Source: Cyathus striatus
Taxonomy: Eukaryota; Basidiomycota; Agaricomycetes; Agaricales; Nidulariaceae
Direction of reading: 5' to 3'
Assembly (NCBI GenBank): GCA_025738555.1
Contig: JAOVFP010000013.1
Span: 2,356,001 to 2,420,000 of the forward strand
Length of the DNA: 64,000 nt
Shown piece after piece: positions 25,534-37,296 of this stretch (its first letter is position 1; every line of letters begins with the position of its first letter). A model generated the notes under the pieces. It saw only the letters and a program-made list of their open reading frames with translations, searched no databases and had not been told where the DNA came from. Made by a program: the position numbers and the translations under genes.

Positions 25534-26909
25534 ATGCCATACGTGTCTATCCCAGGGTCCGTTGGACCTCTTGATATCTTCTATTCGATAGCCACCCCGA
25601 CGTCATCTGATGCAACCACGATGGTTTCTCATCTGCCTGTCGTTCTGTTCCTCCATTCCGGATACATAGCACAGCAGGTCTTTGAAGGTACGCTTGGTTT
25701 CTGTAGTTGTGACCAAGAAACTGATGATCTTACAGCCCAGTTCTCCGATTTTGATTTACGACGCTTCAATCTCGTGACACTTGACTCTCGATCTTTTGGA
25801 CGAACGAAAGGTGTCATTGGAGACGTTCGGTATACACCTACGGAATCGGTGGTAGATGTATTTCAATTCATGGTTAGTCGTGACATTCTATGATATCCCG
25901 CAATACATACTTATTCTTCTCGTGAGTAGGAAGCACTTCATCTCCCACCATGTCATATCTTCGGGCTCTCAATAGGCTGTTCTGTAGCTCTAGAACTCAC
26001 CGGCGCACATCCAGATCGAGTCTTGTCTCTCACATTGTGTTCTCCACTCACTCCGATCGAGGTATGAGCATATTACTTGATTTCATCAGCTTATACTAAT
26101 CTTAAGAGGAGATACAGTCCGACCACGTGAAGGAGGGACGTTTAGAAATACACGAATACTGGATAAATGGGACGCCCTCTAGTAAGGATGCGTCATTGGA
26201 CGAGGAGATGGTGGATGACGTGGTGCTCGGCGCGACCCAATTGCTATTCAACAATAAGTCAGATAAGCTGACAAACGCGTGAGTTCTTTCTCGCCGGTCG
26301 CGCACCAGAAACTGATGATTCATTTGCAGGATTGTCGCTTCCGCACTTGCGCAGGCAATGGAGAACTGGACAGGCTCCGAAGCTAAAATTAAGGAATGTC
26401 ACCGCAGCTGCATACTCTGGTTCTGTGAACGCACCGGACCGACGCGGGAAGTCTTGTCCAAAGTGAGTTGCTAAACATCTTTATGACTATCATTTCTATT
26501 CTTATCACTACTCTGATAATAAGATCAATTGTCCGGTTCACATCATACATTGCAGTGAAGATGTCGGATATTCTATAGACAACGCGGGGGAACTGAAAGA
26601 AGAGCTGCTGGCAGCAGGGGTGAAACTAGTGGAGCTGCACGAAGTTCCAGGACCGCACTACGGGAACGTCGGAAGCGCATTATAGTATGTCTTCTTTTCC
26701 GTTAATTTTAGGATTCTTACCAATGGCAATCTCACGTCTGTAATAGTATCAACCCCATTCTCAGAGATGCGGTCCTTGCTGGCCATGATGCGAGTACACC
26801 CCCACCTACACCGCTAAGTCCGGAACATCACTCGAGAATGACGACACCGTTTACGGAGTTTTTGGCGAAGTATGGATATTGTCCGCAGGACGATTCGGAT
26901 TCGGATTGA
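25534..26909 (+). CDS. alpha/beta hydrolase (346 aa)
   Basis: Seven exons in phase: 25534..25687, 25736..25872, 25930..26061, 26118..26278, 26330..26462, 26524..26684, 26747..26909. The fold is shown by the strand/oxyanion stretch LPVVLFLHSGY near the start, the nucleophile elbow GLSIG (Ser about residue 111), an HCSED turn near 249-252 that could supply the acidic residue, and VPGPHYG with a candidate catalytic His near 284. A Ser-rich Asp tail ends the protein. Ester, lactone or epoxide substrates are all possible; nothing in the neighbourhood decides. Confidence 0.82.
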
Positions 26910-27525
26910 TAGGTGTCTAAACATTGAATGTACAGGATTTAGAGCGTTATAATATACCCTTGAATAGTGAGCTCAGATAAATATTCTTCTCTTAAGTTTC
27001 ACTTCATAGTAATAAAAAAGACAAAATTGATTTTCCAACAATGGAATCGAACCCACAACCTGAAGATGTGGGGTAGGAAAGCGACGCGCTACTATTGCGC
27101 TACAACGGCTTAGTACATACGGAAGCATTTAGCAATATACCCAGGATTCAAAATATGACCATCTCCAATATTCCAAACAGCATAACCAGTCTCCTTGTAC
27201 AATCTATACCAACGAATTAGGAGCAAATTGGAACATAGGAAAGAGATGTGCCATCATTGCGCCGATGACCACGGCTCACGTGTTCTGGTGTTTTGCCTCT
27301 AGAGTCGAAGAATCTCTACTTTGTCATTATATTACTTACAGCATTTGATTGTATTCTCATCGGCAATGACTTTATGACGTGTGGTCCTGGATTTGGTGGA
27401 CGTTCCAAACCAATTCCAAACTGCACCTTCCTGTGCTGTAAAGTACAGCATACTTATAAGGATGACTTTTTTCCTGAATCATCTATCATTACACCATCAC
27501 AGTAGCGTGAAGGGAAACAACTAGC
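26910..27525. other. intergenic upstream of D-amino-acid oxidase 1
   Basis: Contains the tRNA-like sequence listed separately. Otherwise AT-rich with no supported gene; a 70-codon open frame at 27293 has no family features. Confidence 0.45.
27034..27110 (-). tRNA. tRNA-like sequence, probably pseudogene or tRNA-derived element
   Basis: On the minus strand, a D-arm-like GCGC..GCGC hairpin (A-box-like TAGCGCAATAGTAG) is followed about 40 nt later by a B-box-like GGGTTCGATTCC. The D-arm resembles elongator tRNA-Met. The anticodon arm does not pair, and the acceptor and T-stem pair poorly, so a functional tRNA is unlikely. Confidence 0.35.
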
Positions 27526-29001
27526 ATGAACATGGTTGAAAAGAAGAATATTATTGTCCTAGGGGCAGGTGAGTAAGCATATATGAAGTAAGATGCTTTC
27601 AACTAAAGGGATGCTTTTTAGGTGTTGTTGGGCTTACCACTGCTCTGAAATTACAGCAGGAGGGAAGGTATAATGTTACAATCATTGCTGAGACATTTCC
27701 CAACGATCCAAATACGATCAAGTACACCAGTCATTGGGCTGTGAGTCTAATATAACCTACTGTTAGGTGGATGTACTGAGGTGTTAGGGTGCCCGCGATG
27801 TTGTTAATGTAGAAGATGACGAGCGTCAGCACAGTGAGCCTTAACCTATGGTAGCAAACGTGAATGAAGGTCATGTTTGCTGTCTTCCAGGATTCGAAAA
27901 AGAAACCTTCAAAATCATGTGGGAGATGTCCCAGCCCGGCAGCGATGCGAAAGGGTGCTTCCTCCACATCACTCAAACTGAATACTGTGTGGGTGACCCT
28001 GGTACAGATGCAGCTGATGAATCTATGCCAGATGTAAGCATATATCCAACCCCTCCCTTACGCGAAGAGATTTCATTCCCGTTCTTTGTACAGTACCGAT
28101 GCCTTACTGACGACGAACTTATCCCTGGTGTAACTTCCGGCATGACCTTCACAGCACTCACCATCGACGTCCCCGCATATCTCAATTATCTTCGCGTCAA
28201 ATTCATTAATGCGGGCGGGCGCCTTGTCCACGGTGCAGTGCAACACATCAATCAAGTCATCGAAGGAGGGTTGAAGATCTTCATGCCTGGGGACCCAGCA
28301 AGCCCGCCGGATGCAGTGGTAGCGTCCGTAGGCCTGGGAGCCAGGTTCCTAGGCGGGGTGGAGGATAAAGACGTGTATCCCATCCGAGGACAGACAGTGG
28401 TTGTTAAAGCGCCGTGGGTGAAGTTTGGAATGGCATTGTATAAAGAGAATGATTTGGACTTTGTGTATATTATCCCTCGGAGTAGCGGAGAGGTGCGTTG
28501 TCTTCCGTTTTCAAGCCTTTCTGTATTCCTGATCTAGCCTTGCGTGTTGCTTGCGTGCGTTGTAGGTCATCGTAGGAGGAACCCGTACTGCAGATGACTG
28601 GTACCCCTCCCCCCGCCCAGAAACTTCTCGGATGATCCTAGAACGTGGACTGGCCCTCTGTCCTGAGCTTGCACCGCCAGAAATCCGCTCTACACGCAAA
28701 CCCATTGTCGACGACGTGCTTCCTCAGGTGACCGCGTACGGATGCGGGCTGCGCCCAGCACGCAAGGGTGGCATTCGTCTGCAGACTGAGTGGACGGAAG
28801 GTGTCGGCGGGAGGGGAAAGGTGCCTGTGATACATAACTATGGGTGAGCCCTTTCATATGCCTTGAAGAGCTTTATCGTTTAAGGATGGTGGGTTTAGCC
28901 ATGGTGGAGGTGGATACCAGACTTCGTGGAGCTCTGCGAGTGTTGTCCTTGAGCTACTACGAGATGCATTGGAAACCGATGCTATTCCTGTCATCGTCTA
29001 G
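27526..29001 (+). CDS. DAO: D-amino-acid oxidase 1 (FAD-dependent)
   Basis: Seven exons in phase: 27526..27568, 27622..27740, 27788..27833, 27891..28033, 28094..28492, 28566..28843, 28899..29001, giving 376 residues. The N-terminal dinucleotide-binding motif is IIVLGAGVVGLTTAL; KYTSHWAG, YRCLTDDELIPG, GGVEDKDVYPIRGQ and the C-terminal flavin-contact HGGGGYQTSW are family landmarks. The enzyme oxidises D-amino acids to 2-oxo acids, releasing NH3 and H2O2. The C terminus ends in PVIV, not an SKL-type tripeptide, so peroxisomal import by PTS1 is not evident. A paralog with the same intron positions lies inverted at 50109-51575. Confidence 0.92.
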
Positions 29002-29620
29002 AGTGGGAAACGTACTACATAGTTCAATATCATAAGACTCAGCCGCGTGGATAGTATATATGGCGGCGTAAGTATACCAGAAATGTCGGATGTTCCATGA
29101 ATAGATACTTATTTGTGAATATGTACACTAATGGACTTTGCTGACTTCAAATTCGGTCTGGGTTAGCTTACACTTACCATCGTTACAAGCCTGCTACTAC
29201 ATCACGCTCTATATCCACTTGTTCGATTTCTTCTCTAGAATCACCTGAGTATCATATACAATTTGCTCGAGGAACTAGAATACCCGTTATATCTTTAACG
29301 TAAAAGACATTTTGTGTAAATTGTCCTGGAGCCGGGGGGAGCCACGGTGCGTTTATCCTTGTGACTTTTCTATATACTTCCTGATATTTGCCTTGTATGC
29401 CTACTTTTATTTAACAATATCGTAAGTGTCATTTTATGCTCAGAATTTTAGGTCGTCTTTCCCAAATAATACCACATTCTAGACTCAAGGTAGCATGTGA
29501 CAAGGGAGTAACACGTTTACTGGTCAAATCAGTCATCTATTCCAGGATGAGAGAGAGACTTCTGACATCTCATTGAATCGATTAGCTGCAACCATTGAGA
29601 TAGCGTCCATTCAGAGATAA

Positions 29621-30644
29621 ATGACTTCTCTCGCTGGTAAGAATCTTATTTATATGACAACTTTGGTGCTAATTACAAACCCACAAGCAGGTAAAGTTGC
29701 TATTGTAACTGGATCGTCACGCGGCATTGGTGCTGCTACTGTAAATAAACTCGCAGAAGAAGGTGCTAATGTTGTCGTAAACTGTGAGTTTGGTGCAAGG
29801 ATCACCATTTCGCTTGTTGATAAAAGTTTTATAACATAGATGCAAATAACCCTAAACCTGCTGACGACCTTGTCAACGAGATCAAGGCTAATGGAAAAGG
29901 TGACGCAGTGGCTATCAAAGCCGATGTGTCGACCTTGGCTGGTGGTCGCCTGCTTGTTGACGAAACTATCAAGGCATTTGGAAGGCTTGATATTCTTGTA
30001 TGTAATGCTGCATTTTCGGGACGTAAGACTCTTGCGGAGGAAGAGGAGGAGCTATTCGATGCGACTGTCAATACAAATTTCAAGGGTCCCTTGTTCCTCA
30101 CGAAGTTCGCGACTGAATATTTACCAACTCGTAAGTGGGAGACTTTTGAATTCGAAGTTCAATCTTACGTGCCCGGTAGCTGGAGGTCGGATTATATTCT
30201 TATCGTCAAATTTAACTGCAAATTCTGGAATTTTGCCATATACACTTTCTTATGCCGCGACCAAAGGTCTGTCAAACTTATGTTCAGGTTTCTCAATCCT
30301 ATCCGCATATACTAATTTTTTAAAAGGAGCCATTGAGCAAGTCTCCAGAGTATTGGCAAGGGATCTCGGTGCACGCGGAATTACTGTAAATACCGTAGCA
30401 CCAGGACCTGTTGATAACCCATTTTTCAAAGAAGGAAAAACGGAAGAGCTTATTCGTGCATATCAAAATATGGCACCCAGCAACCGTCTTGGGCAACCTG
30501 ACGATGTTGCTCCGGTCATTGCATTTTTATGCAGCGATGCAGCCAAATGGGTAAATGGGCAGAACATTCGTGTCGATGGAGTAAGTCTTTCAGTTCGTCC
30601 GTGCCTTCAATTTATTAATATTTATGCAGGGCTCCGTTGTGTAG
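29621..30644 (+). CDS. short-chain dehydrogenase/reductase SDR-A, left copy (251 aa)
   Basis: Six exons in phase: 29621..29636, 29691..29783, 29840..30130, 30180..30266, 30327..30580, 30630..30644. Classical SDR: cofactor motif VTGSSRGIG, DILVCNAAF (NNAG-equivalent), catalytic Ser region FLSSNLT and active-site YAATK, then GPVDNPFF and the C-terminal DVAPVIAFLCSDAAKWVNGQ. This copy alone keeps the canonical second Gly of the cofactor loop; the others in this window have Ser. Likely an NAD(P)(H)-dependent reductase; substrate unknown. It lies 620 bases downstream of the oxidase on the same strand. Confidence 0.9.
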
Positions 30645-30964
30645 TGTGATCAACAGAGCAGTCAATTAACTGAATTTTAAGTGTCATAAATAAGTAGCTC
30701 CTTAGGAGAAGGTTATGTTGTATTTGGAATAGGAAACGGAAATAGTAATGTCAGCTTTTGATCTGCTATTCCGCTTCCACTTTGGAGATATCTAAATTCC
30801 AATGTTATGTATGTAAACACATTTCTGTGAGTTTCTAAAATAACTTTGAACTTCATATTAAACTAGTTGTTCCAAACCAAACGTCACGGTTCTGCCATCT
30901 TTCCTCATTGTACTCCTGATTTTTCTCAAGCACAGGCATCTAATTCTAAAGTAGAGGACATCAA

Positions 30965-31258
30965 TTACTGCAGACATGCTGATGATTTATCTACTGTGTC
31001 AGTCTTATAACTCGTAAAATCTTCCTGAATAAAAAATGTGTCGTTATAAAAATATCTTAATTCGCGGCACATCTGTAAGTTACTATCTGTCGCAAGCAAA
31101 TAGACAATTGTAAATTCATTGCGGTCACGTTCAATTTCGGCTCCTGTTGTAAAAGCCCTTCTCTTTCCTATCATATGTTTCTTCTTTCTTTTATTCCAGC
31201 CACGAAGGATGAGTTGTACTACCCCCTCAGTATCAATCTGTCTTCTAGCACATAGCAA
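30965..31258 (-). pseudogene. fragment of an SRPK-like kinase C terminus
   Basis: The frame contains RQIDTEGVVQLILRGWNKRKKK, close to RIDAEAVVRLIPPGWKVRKKK at the C terminus of the kinase gene at 35895-37296. The GAEIE that precedes this segment in the intact kinase occurs here out of order, after it. No catalytic core is present, so this is a relic of a kinase paralog. Confidence 0.55.
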
Positions 31259-31329
31259 AAGATCTTGTAGAATAGTTTCCGAAACGCATTGACCACTTTA
31301 ACGCTGAAATCATCTCGTTTAATTATAGC

Positions 31330-31620
31330 CCCAAAACTCATCAGCGGTACACGAGCGATTACTTATTGGCTTCCAGGAATATGTACTGGGCAAAGACTTC
31401 GGTGCATGTGATTGAATGACAGTATATGCGATGTCGCCTGGAGAAAAGAAATGGACAACTCGGAGCTTATTCCAACCTGTTATTGGTTGGTCTCATGTAG
31501 TGATGCAGCCAAGTGAAAAATATTCGTGTAAATATGTAAGTACTATTATGCGACTTCGCGTTGGATAATTTACTAATCCCTTGACTTCAACAGGGCTTCA
31601 TTGTCTATTAGGCTAACCAC
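31330..31620 (+). pseudogene. degenerate SDR fragment (C-terminal half)
   Basis: Translated pieces match the SDR C-terminal half in order: a GKDFGACD segment parallel to the RDLGARG of intact copies, MSPGEK parallel to VAPGPV, SDAAK followed at once by a stop, then an intron-like GTAAGT..CAG and GFIVY*. In-frame stops and missing segments show it is dead. Confidence 0.6.
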
Positions 31621-32118
31621 AATCGGAACTTGAAGTTAGCTGTAATGTCTGAGTATACTTAAATAATGAAGCCATCATGTGTACTTTTTTAAAAGTTTCG
31701 AATAGAAAAACAACATAATAGTTTGGCCACGGTCTCAAGCGGGCTCGATGATGTGAATTTCTGGACATCGAATTTTCAGTCCCAGGTAGCAGTCTTCTAA
31801 TAATAATTTCCAAGCATCATCGACTGAGTACTTGCACAATAAGTCAAGTCATTTCCACCAATAATACACAAGAAAGCGCTTACCTTGGTCACTCCTCTAC
31901 CAATACTACTTGTTAATTCCAAATTTTCTGAGCTGACTTAGAACAAGATTGTACGAATGGGTTCCGAAGGAGACCAACGCCAATTCAATTCAGCAATGAT
32001 CACGGCTTGAATTTTTATCAGATAAGACGTGGATTGTTTTCCTCATTCCTGACTCGGATATGGACATGGACGGAATTAAAGATCACTTACCATTATAGGT
32101 GCAGTCATCTTTCAAAAG

Positions 32119-32125
32119 TATAAAA
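32119..32125 (+). promoter_or_regulatory. TATA box of SDR-B left copy
   Basis: TATAAAA lies 51 bases upstream of the ATG at 32176. The mirror partner at 43741 has the same element at a similar distance. Confidence 0.55.
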
Positions 32126-32175
32126 CCCATCCTCGATTTTATGGACCAGCATTCTCATTCCAGCACATAAACGAT

Positions 32176-32780
32176 ATGTCATCTCTCACAGGTAGGCACT
32201 GCCCTCACAGAAAGGACGAACCACGATGCTGACTGTCGTCACCGAAAATAGGCAAAGTTGCTATAGTCACAGGATCTTCGCGCAGTATCGGTGCCGCCAT
32301 CGTGAACAAACTCGCAGAAGAAGGCGCGAAAGTCGTCGTAAACTGTGAGTTTGTAGAAGACTCTGATATCATTTCCATCATTGATTGTGTGATCGTTTAT
32401 CGCAGATGTCAGCAGTCCAAAGTCAGCTGAAGAAGTTGTAAATGCAATCAAAGCAACCGGAAAGGGTGACGCAGTGGCCAATAAAGCTGACGCGTCAACC
32501 TTGGACGGTGGCCGTTTCCTAGTTGATGAGACCATCAAAGCATTTGGAAAGATTGGCATACTTGTATGTAACGCTGGGTTTTTAGGAAACAAGACTGTTG
32601 CGCAAGAGGACGAAGAGACGTTTGATAAAGCCATTAATGCGAACTTCAAAGGGCCGTTGTTCCTGGCGAAATTTGCAGCAGAACGCTTGACAGCTCGTAG
32701 GCAAAAACATTCCGACCCCGTAGAACTAGTAAGGCTCACCGGTTGCTTTTTTGATAGCTGGAGGCCGTATCATAAAATAA
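32176..32780 (+). pseudogene. SDR-B, left copy, truncated
   Basis: Exons 32176..32191, 32252..32344, 32406..32696 and 32758..32780 have exactly the exon lengths of the intact SDRs up to the fourth exon. There the frame stops after GGRIIK; intact copies read on through the catalytic Ser and Tyr-Lys. The catalytic half is therefore missing. Other changes: VTGSSRSIG, VANKAD for VAIKAD, and KIGILV for KIDILV, the last losing a usually conserved Asp. Closest relative is the minus-strand copy at 42700-43741. Confidence 0.75.
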
Positions 32781-33388
32781 GTAGATAAGATAAATTCATG
32801 CTGTGTTTGAACAAGAAAACATATGGTACGGTACTATCAGAGCCTCGGAGGAAGTGAGTTGCAAGGGGGGCTATCGATAGACTGACTGACATGTCGCAAT
32901 TTCTAGGGAAGTATAGCAATATGTTGACGGTAGATTCTTGGATGCAAATTGCAATGAATATTAAATCTGCTTGGTTCTCGGAAGATATATCAATTGTTCC
33001 GGTTTGTGTTTTCTGATAGACTATTTAGATTATAGTAAAGGTAGAGACAAGGTATAGATGAAAGTTGGACGATGAACTGTTACAGTGACGAGAGAAAAAC
33101 GAGAGAAAGATAAGAAGTTCAAAGTTTGACCATATTTTGCTGCAGCCTTGGCTCGTTTAAACCACGTGACCGCAATAATATAATTCCGAATTCGGTCCGA
33201 AGTGCCATTCTCGAGGTTGGCCTTCAAGAAGTTGTAAAAGAGAATGTCCATGTAACAATGATCGGTATACAGTCCACAAATATCTAAGCTTTCTATCATG
33301 CAGCTTCCCCAGACTCAATCCGAGGAATTTTGACTCTAAGCTTTTCTTTTCTACCTTTTATCCCAGAATCCCATTACCAGTCTCCCAT
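32781..33388. other. intergenic, no supported gene
   Basis: Sequence between the broken SDR-B and the desaturase stop. No SDR C-terminal half could be found here, so the missing part of SDR-B was lost rather than displaced nearby. Confidence 0.45.
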
Positions 33389-34944
33389 TCATTCGCTTTT
33401 ATCGCTCTCCTCGCCATCCACATTAATCACAGGCTTTTTCCCCTTCTCTTCAGCAGTCTTCGCCGCTGGCGTAGCGCTACATTTCGCTATCCTCTTGGCT
33501 CTCGCAAAAATTCCGACCTCCTTGTCTCTTATAAAGTTCACAATGACCATCGGCCAACTGGGATGTGCGGGGATGGTGTCGTAGAACTCAGGTGCTAATG
33601 CACGGAGAGCTGGAAGGCGTGTCCAAGCGACTGAGGGGAAGTCGTGGTGCTCGTTGTGGTATCCAACCTATTAGGTACGTGATCAGATACGATTAAAGTT
33701 ACAGGAGAGAGGAATACGGGGTAAGCCTTACATTGTAAGCAAGCAAATTCAACGGCCCATAATAGCTATATGTCTCCTGTGGCAGCCCATCCCACAAATA
33801 ATGCTCGGCGATGAAGTGACCTGCGCAAGGATGCAAGCTTCCAGCGAAGAAGCTGCTCATGATGAAGTATATCATCGGTTTAACACCAAATGTTTTTATA
33901 AGGAAGTAGTCGAACGCAATCTGGGTGATGAGGTTCATGAAGTGCCATTTTGTGAACTTTTGTACGCGGACGAAGGTTGGTCGGAGAGCGTAGAAGAGGA
34001 TTTGGAACGTGCTGCGGGGAGGTGTCAGTGGTAAGGCACAAGGAGGAGATGAATATGGCTGACGCGAAGAATACTTTGCCAAGAACGTTGTTGAGGAGGA
34101 GCAACTCTATACGAGTAGGAAGATCAGTGTCAATTCCATCTTGCCCCATGAATTTATGATGCTCCATGTGATATTTCTGTTGCAAACATCAGTACACCGC
34201 CTGGAAGAGACGAGCAAGGTCTGGACGCACCTTAAAGGCGGCAGCATATGGAATTCCAATAGGCAAGTTGGCAAAGGTAGCCAGAGCCTTGTTGAGCGCG
34301 ATGCCAGGGAATGCTAAGTTGTGCGTTATTTCGTGGATAGCGAGAAAGAGGTTGTGGTTTGCTGTGCCTCCTATTGCGTAGGCGAGGAAGATGAATAGGG
34401 GGGAGGTGGGGTGGGTATGTCGCAAGTAATAGGCTGTTGCGAATTGGACGGAGACGACGAAAAGGACTACCCATTTTGTCAGAGGCTCGTGACCCATGAG
34501 TTTTGTTACCTAGTGAGTAGAAGGCGTTTCAGTGAGCGCATTTATGCAGTGACGCGTCAAGGAGATAGGCGGTAAGGTCATAATGATAGCTATAGCCTTC
34601 CACGGCATATAGCCATGATACTACGCGGAGAGAAGAACACACCTCAGGATGCGCCTTCATTATCGCCGTCCTCCTCGAGCGATGGGGTTCCTCCGTCATG
34701 AGCCATAAGAAATCCGACGGGTCCTGAGGAGGAGCAGTATGGGCCTGCTCGTCTACATCCTTCCCATTCGGCAGATAAACACGACGAGGCGTGCGCCCAT
34801 TAACATTGATATTAATGTCTTGAGCAGGCGGTCTGCCTTCTGTCAGGGACTCTGCCCCGCCGTAAAGGCTGTAGTCTTTTATTTTGAGTAAATACACAGA
34901 ATATAGAATATATGAGGAGATGAAGTAGACTTACTGACAGACAT
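33389..34944 (-). CDS. dsd1: sphingolipid delta-4 (dihydroceramide) desaturase
   Basis: Six exons in phase: 34944-34935, 34875-34643, 34509-34231, 34176-34064, 34011-33732, 33667-33389, giving 397 residues. The three di-iron histidine boxes are HEITHN, HMEHHKF and HNEHHDF, spaced as in the DES family, among four to five membrane segments. The N-terminal DFLWLMTEEPHRSRR is typical of this family. The enzyme introduces the delta-4 double bond of ceramide at the ER, using O2 and cytochrome b5. A 133-nt intron interrupts just before VTKLMGHEPLTKW. The C-terminal tail is Lys/Glu-rich. The first exon is only 10 nt (MSV plus one base). Confidence 0.93.
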
Positions 34945-35387
34945 TGGATGGGAAGGAGAAGAGAGATGATGGGCTCACTTAGGCGATGGGGAACACATGC
35001 CAACGCAGTTATCATTAACTTTTATTCACCGCCGGTTGCCTCGCCACATATACGGTGATTATGTAAGCAACATTAGACCGCACCAGGCTGGGACACGGCG
35101 CGCCTCGGCACCTCTGTCGGAATCAAATCGCACCACTTCAAAAATGAAATCTTGTCCTCCGACGTTCGTCTTGTCTCGGTTCGCAGCCATGAAAATTGGA
35201 ATCAACGCTCGCATGCTGCGAAGCTGTTACAGGCTGTTCAACTTGTTATGGGCTGAGTCTGTGGCGTCCTTGGATAATTGTAAAACCAACATACTACTTA
35301 CTTTTGAACTGATGTATGTTATAACCCCTACCAACTCCTCAAATATTTCTAGTCTCGAGGAAACCATTCAAGCATATTTTCTCTGCA
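34945..35387. other. desaturase upstream region
   Basis: 440 bases. No distinct promoter element or gene recognised; the F-box-like frame starts at its right end. Confidence 0.4.
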
Positions 35388-35705
35388 ATGGATTTTACTT
35401 ACTACCAGAAGAAGTGCTTAGAAATATTCCATTATTATCTCGCTATGGGTGACAGGATGTCCCCGGGCAAAACAACTCGCCTGACTGCTTTTCCCCCCAC
35501 CAATAGTACGCCCATTCTTCTGACACATGTCTGTGCAGATTGGAGACAGATCTCTACATTGACACCTAAAATGTGGACGTCACTTTCCATCTACAATTCC
35601 CGACAACATCTTCTGCCTTTAGTTCGCATGTGGTTGAACCGTGTACGCCCCTGTCCTCTTTCTATCACATTTAGCGGGAAAGCGACCAAGTCTACCAGTG
35701 TCTAG
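35388..35705 (+). pseudogene. F-box protein fragment (agaric F-box/LRR type), frame-shifted
   Basis: The downstream frame reads PILLTHVCADWRQISTLTPK and MWTSLSI, typical of the segment after the F-box in agaric F-box proteins. The F-box start itself (LPEEVLRN) lies in another frame a few bases upstream and would continue as IFHYYLAMGDRM only after a shift near 35403-35420. The frame ends after ~100 residues with no LRR part. I read this as a truncated or broken F-box gene. Confidence 0.5.
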
Positions 35706-35894
35706 ACAAAATGTTTTAGATGTCATCTCACCAGTGCTCATTATCCAACATCACTTATAGAAGTCTATCAAACTCGACTTTATATAGATCTATATCCTAC
35801 AGCAATGTTGTATATCCCGGTAGGTTCAAAATGTCTATGTCAGTCAGGCGAGACGCGGTACATATTCGAGCTAAGAACCGGCGATGCAAGCAAA

Positions 35895-37296
35895 TTAGAT
35901 TACCACAGTCTCAATGCAATCATATCGTCCACCTCTACCTTCAATTAAAGTCCCGGCTTTAGTTTTATCTACCTTTCCCTTTTTAATGTTGTTCTTTTTC
36001 TTGCGCACTTTCCAACCAGGAGGAATGAGTCGTACTACCGCCTCTGCATCAATCCTGTCCTCCGGCGCGTAGCGAAAGATCCTGTACAACACATACCGAA
36101 ACGCCTCGATCTCCGCCCCCGAAAAAGAATTATTGTCATTGTCTCTTATACTTCGAAGCTTTTTCACTGGTACCATTTTATTGGTACGTCGATGAACGCC
36201 ATTTTTGTTGAAGTATTTTGCACGTGCAGCCCATCTGACGCACCATTTATCCGGAAGTTTTCCAAGAATCATAACCATCCATTGGATCACTTCGTCCTCA
36301 TCTACGCTGTCAGTTATAAAGGGACTGTATTTCTCGTTTATAATCATGTAAAGAAGGACTCCGAGGGCCCAAATGTCTGTTGATGGAGCAGGAGAGACAA
36401 TATCATTGAAGAGAATTTCAGGAGCTCTATACCTAAGAGGCATGTTGAAGTCGAACGGCATGTGGAGCTGGGAGTGTGGGCTGTAGATAAACGACTCTCC
36501 AAAGTCACAGATCTTGATGTGAACATTATCGGGAGAAGAGAGGCAAATCTCAAGAAGAGGTGGTAATTGGTGGCCCGGATAAACTATCATTGCAGGGCGG
36601 TGTACAGATGGGGGGACTGGCTTGTCATGATGTTCCCAAAACTGAATGGGACGGATTATCGGTTCACCATAAATACGGTTTAGCTCCGTAGGAGATGCGT
36701 TTTGAAGTTTGGGAGAGTAGAAAAGCACGTTTCCCATGTGTAGGTCTACAACATAGTATGATAAATAAAACATAATAGATAAATGTAAGAGTGTGGTACT
36801 GATCGCTTACCGCCATGAACAATGCCGCACTTGTGAAGATACGCAACGCCAAGCGCAACCTGCGCTGCTACCTTCTTTGCTACCTCCGGCGGGAAATGTT
36901 CGGTATCTTCTCCATAAAGGTATTCAACATTGGCCTTTAGAGTTAAACCAAGTACTTCAGTAACAATGCAGTGATGTGTTCCGTTTGGACCTTGGATGGT
37001 GAAGGTGTCGAATTGTTGACCACATGTTGTCTGCCGGGATGGGAGACTTGCTGCTCTTGCCGCAACTGAAGGTGTCGCGAGACAGACACTTCGGAAGACA
37101 GAAGAGATGAATCAGCTGAGAGCACTTTCAGAGAAGCGACATGTTTTGAAAGGAGGTCTTCAACGAGCCATACTGTGCTGTTAGCTCCGCGGCCAAGCTT
37201 ATTAACGACGCGGTAGCGGTCGTTCAAGGTATCGTCGATATTAATAGGATGGAAACCGCCTACTTCGTAGTACTCGGCTGCCTCGATAGGCAACAT
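35895..37296 (-). CDS. SRPK-like (CMGC) protein kinase, with an apparent frame break in exon 1
   Basis: Exons 37296-36811 and 36745-35895. The N terminus YYEVGGFHPINIDD is the SRPK-type entry; the Gly loop is KLGRGANSTVWL and the VAIK-type Lys is in ASLKVL. The catalytic loop reads HGDLHMGN (Gly for the usual Arg of HRD), the metal-binding DFGES and the APE motif are intact, and STDIWALGVLLYMI follows. SRPKs phosphorylate SR splicing factors, but agaric genomes hold many diverged members. Exon 1 is 486 nt where phase needs 487. Around 37008-37020 the frame slips between HPGRQHVVN and FDTFTIQGPNGTHHC. With one base restored the product is about 445 residues. Confidence 0.82.

Larger units (their letters stand above)
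30645..32175. other. intergenic region with gene relics
   Basis: 1.5 kb between SDR-A and SDR-B. It holds the kinase fragment and the SDR fragment listed separately; the rest shows nothing recognisable. Confidence 0.5.

Noticed and set aside
27034..27110. functional elongator tRNA-Met
   Set aside because: D-arm fits, but anticodon stem, T-stem and acceptor stem do not pair; kept only as tRNA-like.
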